In this document: positions 42,901 through 55,660 of the stretch, piece by piece | Numbering within the stretch: the stretch's first letter is position 1 | How the letters are laid out: every line of letters starts with the position of its first letter | NCBI RefSeq assembly: GCF_000003605.2 | Contig: NW_003109579.1 | Location: 45,955 to 109,954, forward strand | Length of the DNA stretch: 64,000 nucleotides | Origin: Saccoglossus kowalevskii | Lineage: Eukaryota > Hemichordata > Enteropneusta > Harrimaniidae | Reading direction: 5' to 3' | Made by a program: the position numbers and the translations under genes | The notes under the pieces: model-generated | Database searches by the model: none | The model's input: the letters and a program-made list of their open reading frames with translations, nothing else | Told to the model about the DNA's origin: nothing

Positions 42901-45900
42901 CTCGAAAACGATCTACTTCAAAAATCAGTTTCATTTAAAATAAATGTTCTGTCAAACTTCGGTTCGCTAAGATTTGTTATTATTGAATGGTGATGAGCAC
43001 TGAATGTTATCACCTGCACAGGCGTGAGTCAACTACAGAATGAACCGATAACCACGCACTACGAGTAATCAGTTGTACCGTGGGCAGTCTCCTGCTGTCT
43101 TCTTACAGTGAATTGCACAATTATTTGCCGTATTCTAAAGCATGTATGTGTCGTGCTATTATATTAATAGTCAAAACCTATGTTACCCACCCTATACTGA
43201 TAAGGATAAACTCCGTAAAGTTACGACAAAAGCAATGACAATTATTTATGTTCGAATCCCCATTCACAAGCTAGTGTTAATACCAGGTACAACAATACAT
43301 GGCCAATTTACTGGCGAGAGATGCGACGTTCTATAATGCAGTGGCGTATCCCCAAGCGTGCAATTTCGACCAAATTGGGCCTAATAGGCGACAATTTTGT
43401 AATAGTGACGATTTTCGTATATATCAGCTATTATTATATGATTTCAATGAAAGAACATCTATTACATCAAAAGCCCTTCAATGAACGAAATGTGATTCAC
43501 ATATTACCTACACAAAGAATTGACCTTTGCACTTAAATACGGTAGAAGCAATACAGCATATTTACCACGGCAATACCGCATGCATGCTTTAGTGTTGTGT
43601 ATGTCGTACAGAGTAAATTGGCTATATTCTCTTCGACTCGACTGCGATCAAATGAATCTCGAATTTCCGCTTCCGGTTTAACACACTATGTGTTAAGACG
43701 TTTCAAAACAAAGTATAGGGTAGATAATAAACAAGTATCAGGCCTTCATTCCATGTCTTCTCTGCCGCCCATACCCATGATACAATACGCGAACCACGTT
43801 TGAGTCATTGGCGTTCATATTCAAGACACTGAATAGCGGGTGATCAAACCAAATCGGAGATAATAAAACTATTCGCACATTTAAGTCGTAAACAATGAAC
43901 AGTGTTTTTTGTACTTTCAGATTTTAGCGATAAAAGCTTTTTCTTTTGTTGTTAAACGTTATTACAAATTGCTCGTTATTCATTCAGAACTATTGTAAAG
44001 ATAATATTGCAATCAATTAAAAGTAAATACTTGCAATAACTGACAAAATCATTCATTATTTTGAGGACACACTGTTAAATTAATGACATTTTAATATATG
44101 ACCATTATTTCCGTGTATAAGGAGGTTCAACCGGAATTCAATGTTACATGTCCTGTTCGTCATACTTCATCGCCTTTAGATCATACCATGAGAATACAAG
44201 AAATGGGAGCACAAAATGTTTTCCGAGAAAACAGTAAAAATTTTCATTTTTACACTACGATGTTTCTACGATGTAATTAATTTTTTCTTCATTTTTTTCA
44301 ATATTTTGATCGTCGACATGAGATGAAAACATAATATATTATCATTGGTATGAATTCTAATATTGGGAAAATATTTCAAAAGTTTACATATAATTCAGTG
44401 TGTTTTACGGTGATAATAGTTTTCCATTATATAAAGATTATTAGGATAATTTATCGCCCATAATGCATTGCTTATTTGTGAATATTTCAATTCGGCTTTA
44501 ATGTATTTCTTGTTATGTAAAATAACAGTCCATGTAACTATAAATAATATAGACAGTAATTTACATATATGTCTAACAGTTTGCCGTGAACGACTACGCT
44601 TTACTCCACTGTACAGTATGAGATATTGTTCTAGATTTTGCGACTAATGTACATCAGAACTACATATGTTAAAGAAGAACTAAATAGAGCCTTATTTGGT
44701 ATTTGTATTTCTTAAGTTATGTATATTGATTAACAAGGGGCATCGTCGACGTGGACTGATCTGAATCTTCGCTTTGTTAAGTCCACACTTCCCTGACCAT
44801 CATAAGCCCAGGGAAATGAACATGTAAATTTTGGATTTTACAGGATGGGCATATACTCGAGGACCACCTCAGAAAAGATGATTTTGTTTTTGGCTTTAAC
44901 ATTGTAAACATCTTGCCACCAACGAAAAGATTGTCCAAAATACATGTGTCGTTCATCATGCCGGGCTCGGGAAAATAATAATAATGAAAAACACACATTT
45001 TATTGCAATACGATTCACATACCGTCTGAATTTACGGTTTAATATTCGGTAGGCAATATTTTTATCATTATCTTTGTTTTTGGATATGTTCGATCGTACG
45101 CAAACTCTCGACCCAAAGAAATGTTCACCACGATGTTTTCAGCTCGATTTAACCTGAAACAACTTCCTTTGACCTAACAGGTCATGTCTTTCATTAAACA
45201 ATCAAAATGCCGTGTCGTAATGACGAAACTCTCCGAATATTGACGATGAATTTTTTAACGCAATGCGGAAGTGTATTATCGCAATGTTGAAATGCGATCT
45301 GTATCACTGATTTCGACGAAAAAAAAGTGATTTTTCCATAAAAACTGGAGATTCACAATTTCCGAAAGGTAAACCACGGTTCATAGTAACACCTTTTACG
45401 GTCGCCAATATGTCACCGCCCTCATTTCGATGAATGTCTAAAAATAGAGGGATGGGCTTACGATCCGGGAAGTACGGTACTTCCACTGTCAGAATACTGT
45501 GGTTCAAACGCATAATGTTCTAACCCAAGTTTTAAAAAGCACGTTGTGCATTTAAAAGTTGAGTTTATACTAGTAGTACACAATGCTGGACAGCATAAAC
45601 GGCTATGTACAATGGCATATACGAGTGTGATCAGATAGTAAATCGTCATAGCTTTGAAAAGTACCTGGATGTTAAATATGCTCGTTCGTTATTTACCCAC
45701 CCCCTCATGAATGGCCTCCATATGGTTTAATTGTAAGCATTCAAATGCCTCTCAAAGGCATAGTTATAATTAAAACAAAATTAAACCACTGCAATTGTAT
45801 TTCAAATACATTTTAGAATATACACTACTATAAATTAAGGCCGCATTGAGGTTCGCTTTAATAATTTAAAGCCGAATTCATTTCAATACCCTTACTTACA

Positions 45901-48696
45901 TTAGTGTGTTGTAACATTTCAATAACCAAATTGATCAAGTCACAGCGTTATTATTGAAAAGTAATAATTGTAAACAAATGTTGTTCGATTATGTTTTGTG
46001 TTAAGAGCTATACTACTTGCGACATGTTCAAAAAAACTACTAAATTTACATAATGCACGGAAACGTCATGATATAAACAACTAGTGTGATTAATTGTCTA
46101 CATGCAGGTTCGTGGACGATCGGGGTCCAGAGTAAAAACTTGTTAAAAATAATATAGAAATATTAAATCCATATAAATTAACACGATTCTTTCAGAGGTG
46201 GTGGTTGCATGCGCGAGATATGGGTCTCATACGAACAAATATGTCGGCTTTGAGTGCTGCGTATCTCAAAGTATTCTCAGGAATGACTGGAACATATTGA
46301 ATAAAAATCGTTTTTGTCTAACGCCTACAAATTAAAAACTCGTATTCGTGCTTGCCATTGAGGGAAATTTCACGACGACGGCCACTGTGAGCGTTCGTTA
46401 AAATTGGCATCATCTACATTTTGATTCTTCAGTCTGTGAGAGGGTTTCAAACACAACTGGTTTATAGATTGTGTGACCATTCGATTAAGCCTAATTATGA
46501 GGATACCATTTGTTTCCACCAAACACACTATCAACAATCCCAGACATTGTCATGTAAATATGCTAATCCCCAGTGTTAACGTTTTACAGTAATCTATTCT
46601 GAAGCTATTCAAGATTGAACTTATGTGACCAACTGTGAAACTTAAGTTAAATTATTTCCTAATTTTCACAAATAATAAACTAGTTAAAACTCTCACGTAC
46701 CAACCATATTACTGATTGAAGGGTCGAAACTAAATAATTTGAAGTGATGATGAAAGCAGACCAGGGTGAAAATAGCGAAGGTATTTTAGCAAACGCTAAC
46801 GCAACAACCAAGCACTATTTTAAAAAAAATAAAACAAATAAAAAAAAAGGTTTCTCAATATTCCTAGATCATAAGAACAATATATCCCGTCACCATCATG
46901 TTTACAGTATGTTTTTGGTATATTTGTTTTTAGTTTTGGATGAATGACTGACTCAGTTTAACTTTCGCGTATATAAGGTTTCAAGACACTGGTAAATTAC
47001 TATATATAATGCGCTAGCGGTCACAAAGTGTATTTTTCGTTATATATAATAATATAACGTTTTCTTGTCTTGCCTTCACAAGAGTGCGAATAATTTTGAA
47101 TTTGGATTTGTTGCAGGTTAAAATTTGAATCCCACTATTTGTTCAGATTTATATGATGTACAAAAATAACAAAAATCATATGTATATAATAGTATTGTTA
47201 TAAATGTAATGTATTATTATATATTTATATATAATACGCACACCGCAATTACTTAAAAATTAAATATTGAAGTTCAATAATTATATTGTATTGAGATTAT
47301 TTATAAATAAATAATTTGTCAAATATTTACACTACACCATTATTTATGAAAAAACTTGATTGCGAAATTTCATGATATATTCATAATTAATGATAAAGCT
47401 GATTATTTATATATAATCATATTGGATGTTTATTATACATATAGTATCGACACATCACGTGATATATTAAAACACAAACGGAACCCAACATATTGCTTCG
47501 ATGTTGGCATTATAACACGACAATTCATAGAATGTGACAATGTGACTATCGCAGCTTAATATTCGCAATGTCCAGAGTTCAGTTGCAACGAATAATACAG
47601 TTATAAAATATACGTTTCGTGTGTCTGAACAAATTTTATTGTGTGCTGGCCAGGAAGATGCATTGCAACCAAGCAACGTTCATATAAAATCGTGTCATAT
47701 TTTTGTTCGAATATAGTAATAGTATTTCCTGTCGATTTTTTGTTGTTATAGTATGACATAAGTCATCGGTAAAATATAAACTGTTCGTATACATGTGTTT
47801 CATTGCTGCCCTTTGTATGGTGTTTGTTTGTTTATAGCCTCGAATTGCATCGATTGACTGAACAAGGATAATCACACTGAAAGTGTGAAAATGACTGACT
47901 CAAATATGTATATTATTTATAGCGTTGTATCTAGGTTCACCCAGGAAATCCTTTGAGTACTCGAGTAAATGCAACCCCCACTTCATTACACATTATTTGA
48001 CCAGTCATGAAAAACATATCACGACATGACATGAGATATTGAATGGGTTGTATTGGTATGTAATATCAATTCGTTACCTTCGTTACTCGTCAAAACACCA
48101 ATATCACATCGATGCTGTATCACCGTCAGGTACCAACAGGAAATGCAGATAATACGTTAATCGTACGTTAGCTGGAGTTGAATGACCTCAACCAACTAAA
48201 CCATAGCGTTGAAGTGTTTAATAATTCTGTTACAGCAAAAGTATATACGCCACTTGACGCTATGACGTCATTATGGAAATCAACCACGTGGAAACCTCAG
48301 GAACAAAGTGAATGAATGATCGACAAAAGATATTACTGCAAATACTCCAGTCTATTAACTTTCCTAGATTCATTGCTGGACAACTACTGTGCGGTTCCCA
48401 TAGTAACAGGCTTTAAAGTTTACAATAATTGAATTATTTTTTGCGAGGAAGTAATTAATGATGTAATTCCGTGTGATTGTTTGAAAATGCTTGTTATTCA
48501 GTTTAAGCACGTGTTGCTTCAGACCAGCTTCCGTTTTCACAAGCTACCCAATCTGCCGTATTACCGTGAACAACAGTTGCATTGCGTGGCGTGGGGACTT
48601 TATAAGGTTGACATCATTATTAATGCGTGAGGCAACAGGAATCATTCAACCTGATCTTTCTTTTTCGATACATTCAAATTTACATTGCATGATTAA
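40000..48696. other. Gene desert, nothing supportable
   Basis: AT-rich DNA with only short frames. The interval 44740-45660 is a little more GC-rich and carries three minus-strand frames of 63-73 codons without recognisable domains. No repeats of note, no RNA genes. Confidence 0.45.
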
Positions 48697-49800
48697 TTGT
48701 ATATTTTACTACTCCATCGAATACTTTTTCTACACGGAATCATGCTTGAATATATATTTACCGTTATTAAAAAGTATATTACTTCAATTAAAAATAACTT
48801 TTGGTCGGAAATAATGGACATTTGGCATTCTTGTATAAATCATCAAAAATTTAATTATCAAAGTCAGGTTTTGTGGCATAATTCAAATATTGCTATAAAA
48901 GATGATTATGTCAACAGGAGGTTGTGGCCGGAAAAGAATGTTTGATATGTAAATGATTTACTAGGATAAGATGGCCATTTTTTAAGTTATGAAAATTTCA
49001 AGTGTAAATACGACTGCAATGTTAATTTTTTTGAATTTCAATCTGTGTTAAAAGCTATTCCCAGGTCAAGGAAAAAGGAGTTGCAGGAGAATCCTAAGAA
49101 ATTAAATTCAATTGACAATTATTTTATCCTTAATGTTAGAGACAAACCTAAACCTCACAAAAAATGTATTCGGATTTGGTTAGGAAAAATGTACCTCCTT
49201 TGGGCTCATTATTATAAATTTTTACATAGGACAATTTACACAAATAACACTTTGTGATTATGGAAATTAGTTGATAGTACATTGTGCACTTTTTGTAACG
49301 CTGATATTGAAACTCTTGAGCATCTTTTTATTACATGTACTATTACTAGGAGATTTTGGGGAAAATGTCATCAACTCTGGAAAAAATGGACAAACGTTGA
49401 TATTTTATTGTCTGACAGGGAAATTTGTTTTGGAATACACGGCAGTTTTTATTGTAATCTTCTCAACCTTTTTATTTTAATTTGTAAACAGCACCTCTAT
49501 TCTGAATCGAAAATAGGTTCTGTCCCAAAGGTGGAAGTCGTGGAGAGTATAATGTTAAACACTCGTATTGTAGAGCGACAAATAGCTATCAATAATGGTT
49601 CAATGTCTAAATTTAATGAAAAATGGAACAATTTCAATCATGAGTAAATCACTTATTAGCCAGATTTGTCAGCTTATCAATAATGTTCCCCCACTTCCAC
49701 TTCTTTTAAGCCATCCACTTTTCATTTTTTGTAATTTCTTCTTTCTTGTTTTTTTTGTAAGTGTATTTATTTAAAGTAATAAAAAAAATATGTACCGTTA
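48697..49800 (+). mobile_element. 5'-truncated LINE (non-LTR retrotransposon), ORF2 C-terminal end and 3' tail
   Basis: A single frame from about 48697 to 49647 resembles the C-terminal, post-reverse-transcriptase part of L1/Tx1-like LINE ORF2. It shows FWSEIMDIWH, QVLWHNSNI, YVNDLLG, FLSYENF, KMYLLWAHYYKFLHRTIYTN and a C-x2-C-x8-H-x4-C knuckle (49285-49338) within CTFCNADIETLEHLFITC. Three in-frame stops interrupt it (near 48943, 48976 and 49255) but no frameshift. About 140 bp of 3' UTR leads to an A-rich end near 49790. The reverse transcriptase and endonuclease are missing, so it is a dead 5'-truncated copy. The left boundary is approximate. Confidence 0.8.
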
Positions 49801-52800
49801 TTCATGAATGCTACGTCAAATTTGGTTATGGCTATCGCTCTTGCCACACACATACAAACCTTTTTAATCAATGTAATATATATATATATAAGTTATCGCA
49901 TGGTTCACTGTTACTCCATGGAATTTGTTACAGCAATCTTTTCTAAAGTAACAATGAGCAATTTATCGATATCGCAAACAACTCTCACATAAAATCGAAA
50001 ACCAAATTCTTGTATTTTTAATAATCTGTTATGAAAATGATCTGACCCGTATAAATATAGCATGTCAACTAGTCAACAATATTATTCAAATATTAAGTAT
50101 TCAGTTACAGTAAATACAAAATTGCATATACAATATATGGTAGAAGTGATTTTCCCTGGTTATTAGATCTCCATACATCAACAACACTTTGACGTCAGAG
50201 AACTGTACATGAGAACTGAATGTTCTCCTTTTTAAAAAAAAAACGAAAAATATGTATTGTTATTCATAGTTTTATTCATCAGTCTTCACATACATATGAC
50301 CACGACACTGGGCAATTTGTAACTAATAAATTAATCTACGTGTACCAACATCAGCGTGTTAACAAATGGTTTGTAATTCATGTAACTACTGAAAAGTGTT
50401 GCATCTATTTATCAATTTGTCATATAATGTAAGTCTGTATTGTTACTAAGGTAACTCAATCAGACGCTAGCCATTCAAGACGCGCAGTACAATCGAATCC
50501 TGTCGAGTGATGTACAAACGTCTCTCCATGCTTATTGTATTATCAAAGGAAGCGATTATTATATTATGAGGAAAATTTCATTTAGTTTCATACTTACTTT
50601 CTCGCAAGGCTACAATTTGAAGCAGCAATTTATGTGTGCTGTTAATATCGGTTTTATTGATTTATATAATGCATTATTCATCTTTTTTCGCTTTCAATAT
50701 AGTCGTCTGTAAATTGGATGTCCATATTCATAGTAGGTGATTGGTATTGCCAATAGTCATGGTGGAACAGCATTCTACGTATTGTATTCATAGAAAGGAC
50801 TACGAATGCCAATTGTCGAAGTTGTGCAGTGATTCTGAAGAGTGCTGGACTATTACATTAAATAGTCGAATAAGGATGTGAACAATTTCATTTCAGCGAC
50901 GAGACTCTTTCTTGCAATCTTCTGAATCAATTCTTCTTCTTCAATTATTGAAGTGACTTTAGTAGATCGTGTCGACAATGTGCTCCGTGTGAGATGAGAT
51001 AGAAATGAGAAACATCCGTTAACATCGGTCTTTTATTCAGAAGTCTAAAATCAAAACAAAAATGACACAAGATACACACTCGACAATACATAGAATGGTC
51101 AAATCAGCGAGATTATAATTTATGTAATTCAAGGCACACAGCTAAAAAGTTTAATATTTCGAGTACATCCTTCTCCACGTGTGACACCAGTAATCAAAGG
51201 CATTTTTTCACAATTTCGACGAACCAACATATTCGATATCAATAAATAGTATTCACTATAAACGCGACATCACTTCCACTGTATATAGTGATTTGATCTT
51301 TAGTTGGTTATCAATAAAAGTACTGTTTTCTAAATGGCGAACACCATTTATTTTTGAATGATATGGTTATGAACAATCTGTATCATTTTTAGTGGACAGC
51401 TTTAAAGTGCAATATATATTCATATGACCGAAGAGGATACAATTTATTTTGCTTTGGGAAAATTGTTTTTGGCGATGCACTTAATCACGCTATTTCATGC
51501 TATCAATAACCTCCAACCTAATATGGAAGAGAGCTCGAGACATGAATTATCTAGTACTTATTAAATGTTTAGAGAGTATACGTGGTTAAGGGGCGATTTA
51601 TTTTGCAATTAAGATTGCTTTCAGCATGGAAACTTGATGAGTGGCGTCAACGATCCCGGATTTTTACGAGGACGCTTATTTTCTGACGAAGGCTTGTCCT
51701 AAGTCATATTGTGCTTTCATATGCATGTATGTGCAATTACTAAGATTAGCAAAGTTTAAAGTGAGAATTATTTCGGGCGGCTACTCAAGCAAAGTGGCTA
51801 AATACTGTCAAACCACGGTTTTGTTTGATATATATACGAACTAAGAAACTGTGGGACTAAAATTGTGTTTTATATGATATTGTATATATGCAAGGCAGTA
51901 CTGCTATATCTATAAAAATGATTTGTGAATTGTGGGTGTGCGTGTACTCAGAGATTCTTTATGCTACACTTTGCATTTTGATGAACATCAACCATCAATA
52001 AAGTACAGTAAATAGAAGACTGACAAAATGTCCTTATCATTAGTAAATTAAACAAAGGTGGTGTATATAAATCCAGACATTAATTCAACAATAAGTGTTT
52101 TCAATTCGACAGTCGTCTTATTATCATGGGTATGGCATTACTTGACATTAATCTGAAAAAAAAAATATTCAGATTAGTTTTACAGTTAATACCACTCATT
52201 ACATTAAAAGTAGTATATTGTAAAGGCAAACACGTCATGCAAGTCTAAGCGTGGATAATGATTCACTTACATTGCAATATCTAACGAAGGAGAGCGAAAC
52301 TTGAATGAATCAAATTGCAACGATTATCTCTATTAGGGCGTACGTAGCGGATGTAAGTGACAAAGGTACTTTAAAGTATCCCTACTGTATATGAGTTAAG
52401 TTTATATGAATTAAGAATCATCGTGCAGATGAATAATCCTTCAAGTGAAGTGCATTCCATAATTGTTTAATAGTATTTGTGTGTCTAAATAAAAAAATAC
52501 TTCAACAATCGTGAGCACGGGTACGTGTTTTGTTCATAGTACACACATTTAACCAATAGTCTCTTTGTTGCTTCTATTTTTCTAATGTAATAAATAAAAC
52601 ACCACATCATAGAGAAAACAGGTACACTAATCAAGTCATAGTGCATGAACTATTTGTTGTTGATTAAAGACGGTGAGTTAAACGATCAAAACAGCTACAT
52701 TAAACAGTACCGATATGAGTAACAGAATTAACAACTCTTTCGGTTGCTCCACGTGTGGAACCCATAATATATCATTCTGACATATATTCAAATGGTTTCT

Positions 52801-52863
52801 GTATAAATCCTGATGTCTACACCAGACACGTTACAAATAGTGTACTCTACATAACCGCTGCTT
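49801..52863. other. Intergenic, no gene seen
   Basis: AT-rich; only short chance frames. A weak 60-bp tandem similarity sits near 50726-50820 (two blocks beginning TATTCATAG and containing ATGCCAATNGTC or ATTGCCAATAGTC). Confidence 0.45.
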
Positions 52864-53085
52864 TAATAGTTTTACAACAAGAAAACAATGTCTTTTTGAA
52901 AAGTCTGCATACGTACTACAAAACATGTCATGGCGAAAGTATACAAATGAGAAGTAGGATAAAGTGAGGTATTGCTGTAAAAATGTGTTTTTGTCATATA
53001 GTCTGGTAATGAGCTGGCCCTGGTAAAATTCAAAGGCATAAATATGAAGAAGATATACATTCTCTGTAATTTCCCTAGTATCAAG
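52864..53085. repeat. Dispersed repeat, copy 2 (partner at 13868-14115)
   Basis: Same orientation and order of landmarks as copy 1: CTTTTTGAAAAGTCTGCATA, GTATTGCTGTAAA, TATAGTCTGGT, AAATTCAAA, ATATGAAGAAG, TAGTATCAAG. Diverged with indels, family unknown. Confidence 0.6.
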
Positions 53086-55235
53086 TATGATATATTACAG
53101 AGGTTATTAAGAGAACACCTCAAAGTATACACAAAGACACTACAGCAGTACAAACGGTGATGGCAGCCATGTTTGATTTTATTATCAGAGGACGCTTACG
53201 CGCGTAATCATTCCATATTTGGAATTCGCATTCCCGTATATGGTAGGATGAAAATAGCCCGTAAAATATCGCAAAATTACGGCACGCTGTAACTTATGGC
53301 GTTACGGTGACAGATGTATTATAGTAATATTGAATAATAAACACTAAATTGATGATTGTTTATGGAAACTATATTTCTGTGAAATTATTTCGATATCCAC
53401 ATCTACCACTTGTAAAAACGATGACTTTACAATATCTAAAGCTGCGATTAAACCTTTTCGACACGGTGAAATCCTATTTATTAAAGATATTGTTCATACA
53501 TGAGTTGTTGAACACACTACATAGTCTGTAATTTCAATCAGCGTCTTTCAGTTATAATTTAAGACAAATAAATTTAAGAAAAATTTCTGTAATATTCTTT
53601 TGTAATTATGAGAATTATTTATCGTAGTGTTATTTAAGAATCCCTCTTTGATGTTAGACAAAACATAATTAATACAACTCCTCGGTTGAACATTTTACTT
53701 AAGAGCGTCCACATATCTAATACACACGTGTCTATAAATTAGCTATATACTCGTTATCATCTCATTCATTATACATTTGAAGTATTGTAATATATAAAAA
53801 CTCGAGTAAGATGTCACAGCATAGTGTGTTCGTTTTCTCAATACATGAATTTATTCTCTATTATAAAAATGAATAAAATATTCAAATATATGCGTTAGGA
53901 TGTTGTTGATCTGTTACTTCTATTATTGTATATCAAACTGTGATAGGTAGGTGTATACATGCAGGGCAAAGTTATTTGCCGTTTTGTGTTGAATAAATGC
54001 ACTACCATATATTTTGTAAGATCGTTACATTCTCCACATGCAATGTATTAAAGATATTATACAATACATTCTGTAAAGTACATTTCGCGATGTTAGCGAA
54101 ATTGTTTATATTAGTTTTTGTTTCAGACGAGACAAAATGGAATTACATCAATGTGTGTAACAATAGAAATAATGCAACATTGCGGGATATGGGTAATAGT
54201 TTTTGTAACCCCCTATCGTGTATAATTATTAGTTTTAATAATGCTACATATCACTAACTGGGAATGGAACAATGTTATACAGGCAGCCACCAGTGTTGCT
54301 ATGGAAACACAGCGTCCAAATATGCGATACAACGTAGTGCCTGACGACAAATTGAGTTTGTCGAATTAGAGGGATATACCTCACACTGTCGAACAGTATA
54401 CTGCCGTATAAAACATGCAAGGCTACACAGGACGCGATATTAAGAAGTAAGCTAAATGAGAATATGAGAGCAACAGAAAGTTCAATTTACAAATGTTTCT
54501 GGCGTGCTCAAAATTAGTACAACCGTGTTTGTTACTTGGTCCACTCTATCACATCCATACATATATCCTGTAGAAAATCAGTGGTATATATATATGTATA
54601 TATATAGTATATGCACCATAATATACATATCGAGCACGATGTAGCTAACCAATTATGTTTAAAGGTAAAAGTATATAAAAAGGATATGCATAACGTATAT
54701 CAACAATATACTTCTGTCAGCGTATCGACAGAAGACACTATTACAGTTGGAAATCAATGTTCATATATAAATTGGAATAAAACGTTACAATTCGTTTGAT
54801 GAAATAATCAATTACTACGCATGCGTAATAGATATATTCTGTGTATCATTAATTGAAAGCGCATGATATTTATGTCAAAATAAGGGGGTGGTGTTCGTGT
54901 GATTATTTTTTGTGAACACGTGCACATCATATTCTACAGGAATAAGAAGCGAGCAAAAAAAGTAATGTTATGTGTCAGTCAACGTGGTTGTGTATGAGGA
55001 ATAATACAGTTTCACAAAAAAAGCGAAGTCAACAGTCAATGCAACGTATACGATGGAGGCGAGTCGTTGATTTTTACATTACTGTACAATGACTGATGAG
55101 GATTTTGTGGAAGGTTGCACGTGTCATCAGTGTATCCATGGGCGGAAGGTCAATATTTGCCTTCATTAGGCACTGGATTGTATGCAACGAGTCGCCGCAA
55201 TTATGCAATATTAGAAGTACTATACATAAATATTT
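53086..55235. other. Intergenic, no gene seen
   Basis: No coding exon or RNA gene is supportable. Short TA-rich simple runs occur near 54585-54610. Confidence 0.45.
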
Positions 55236-55660
55236 CAGGTATAATAATTACAAAAATATGAACTATGCCATTACATATAATGGCACAGGAAGCCATTTCT
55301 ACTGAGAATATCTTTGTTTTATTTCACTAAAAGTATGTATTGCATTTACCGGTGTACTGATTTTCAATGGTCTCGTAGTGTAGGTTGTCAACGCTGCTCT
55401 CCGGAGTGATCGATAACGCTTCACCTAATTCAACAGTGTTTTAATTTTTCAGATATATTTTTTTAATAATTATAAACTATGTTATTAACATATAGTGGCA
55501 CAGGAAGTAATATTTACTGAGAACATCTTAGTTTTTATTCTTACTAAAAGTGTGTATTACATTTACCAATGTACTGATATTCAATGGTCTCGTAGTGTAG
55601 GTTGTCAACGCTACTCTCCGGAGTAATCTATCACGCTTCACCTAATTCAGCAGTGTCAAT
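55236..55660. repeat. Tandem duplication, period about 213 bp, two copies
   Basis: Copy 1 (about 55236-55444) and copy 2 (about 55449-55660) share TGGCACAGGAAG, TTTACTGAGAA or TCTACTGAGAA, TCAATGGTCTCGTAGTGTAG, GTTGTCAACGCT, CTCTCCGGAGT and CGCTTCACCTAATTCA. The right half is the more conserved. The left half has indels. No open frame is shared. Confidence 0.9.

Noticed and set aside
43142-43803. Overlapping plus-strand frames, one ending LPPIPM like the 39.7-kb ORF
   Set aside because: The similarity is only a few residues, and the frames are short and mutually overlapping, as expected by chance.
44740-45660. Three minus-strand frames as a gene
   Set aside because: Each is 63-73 codons, in different frames, with no recognisable domain and no clear splice links.
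49787-50266. Repeat of AAATATGTAYYGTTATTCAT at 49787 and 50243
   Set aside because: Similarity covers about 20 bp next to A runs and does not extend. Too short to call a target duplication or repeat family.
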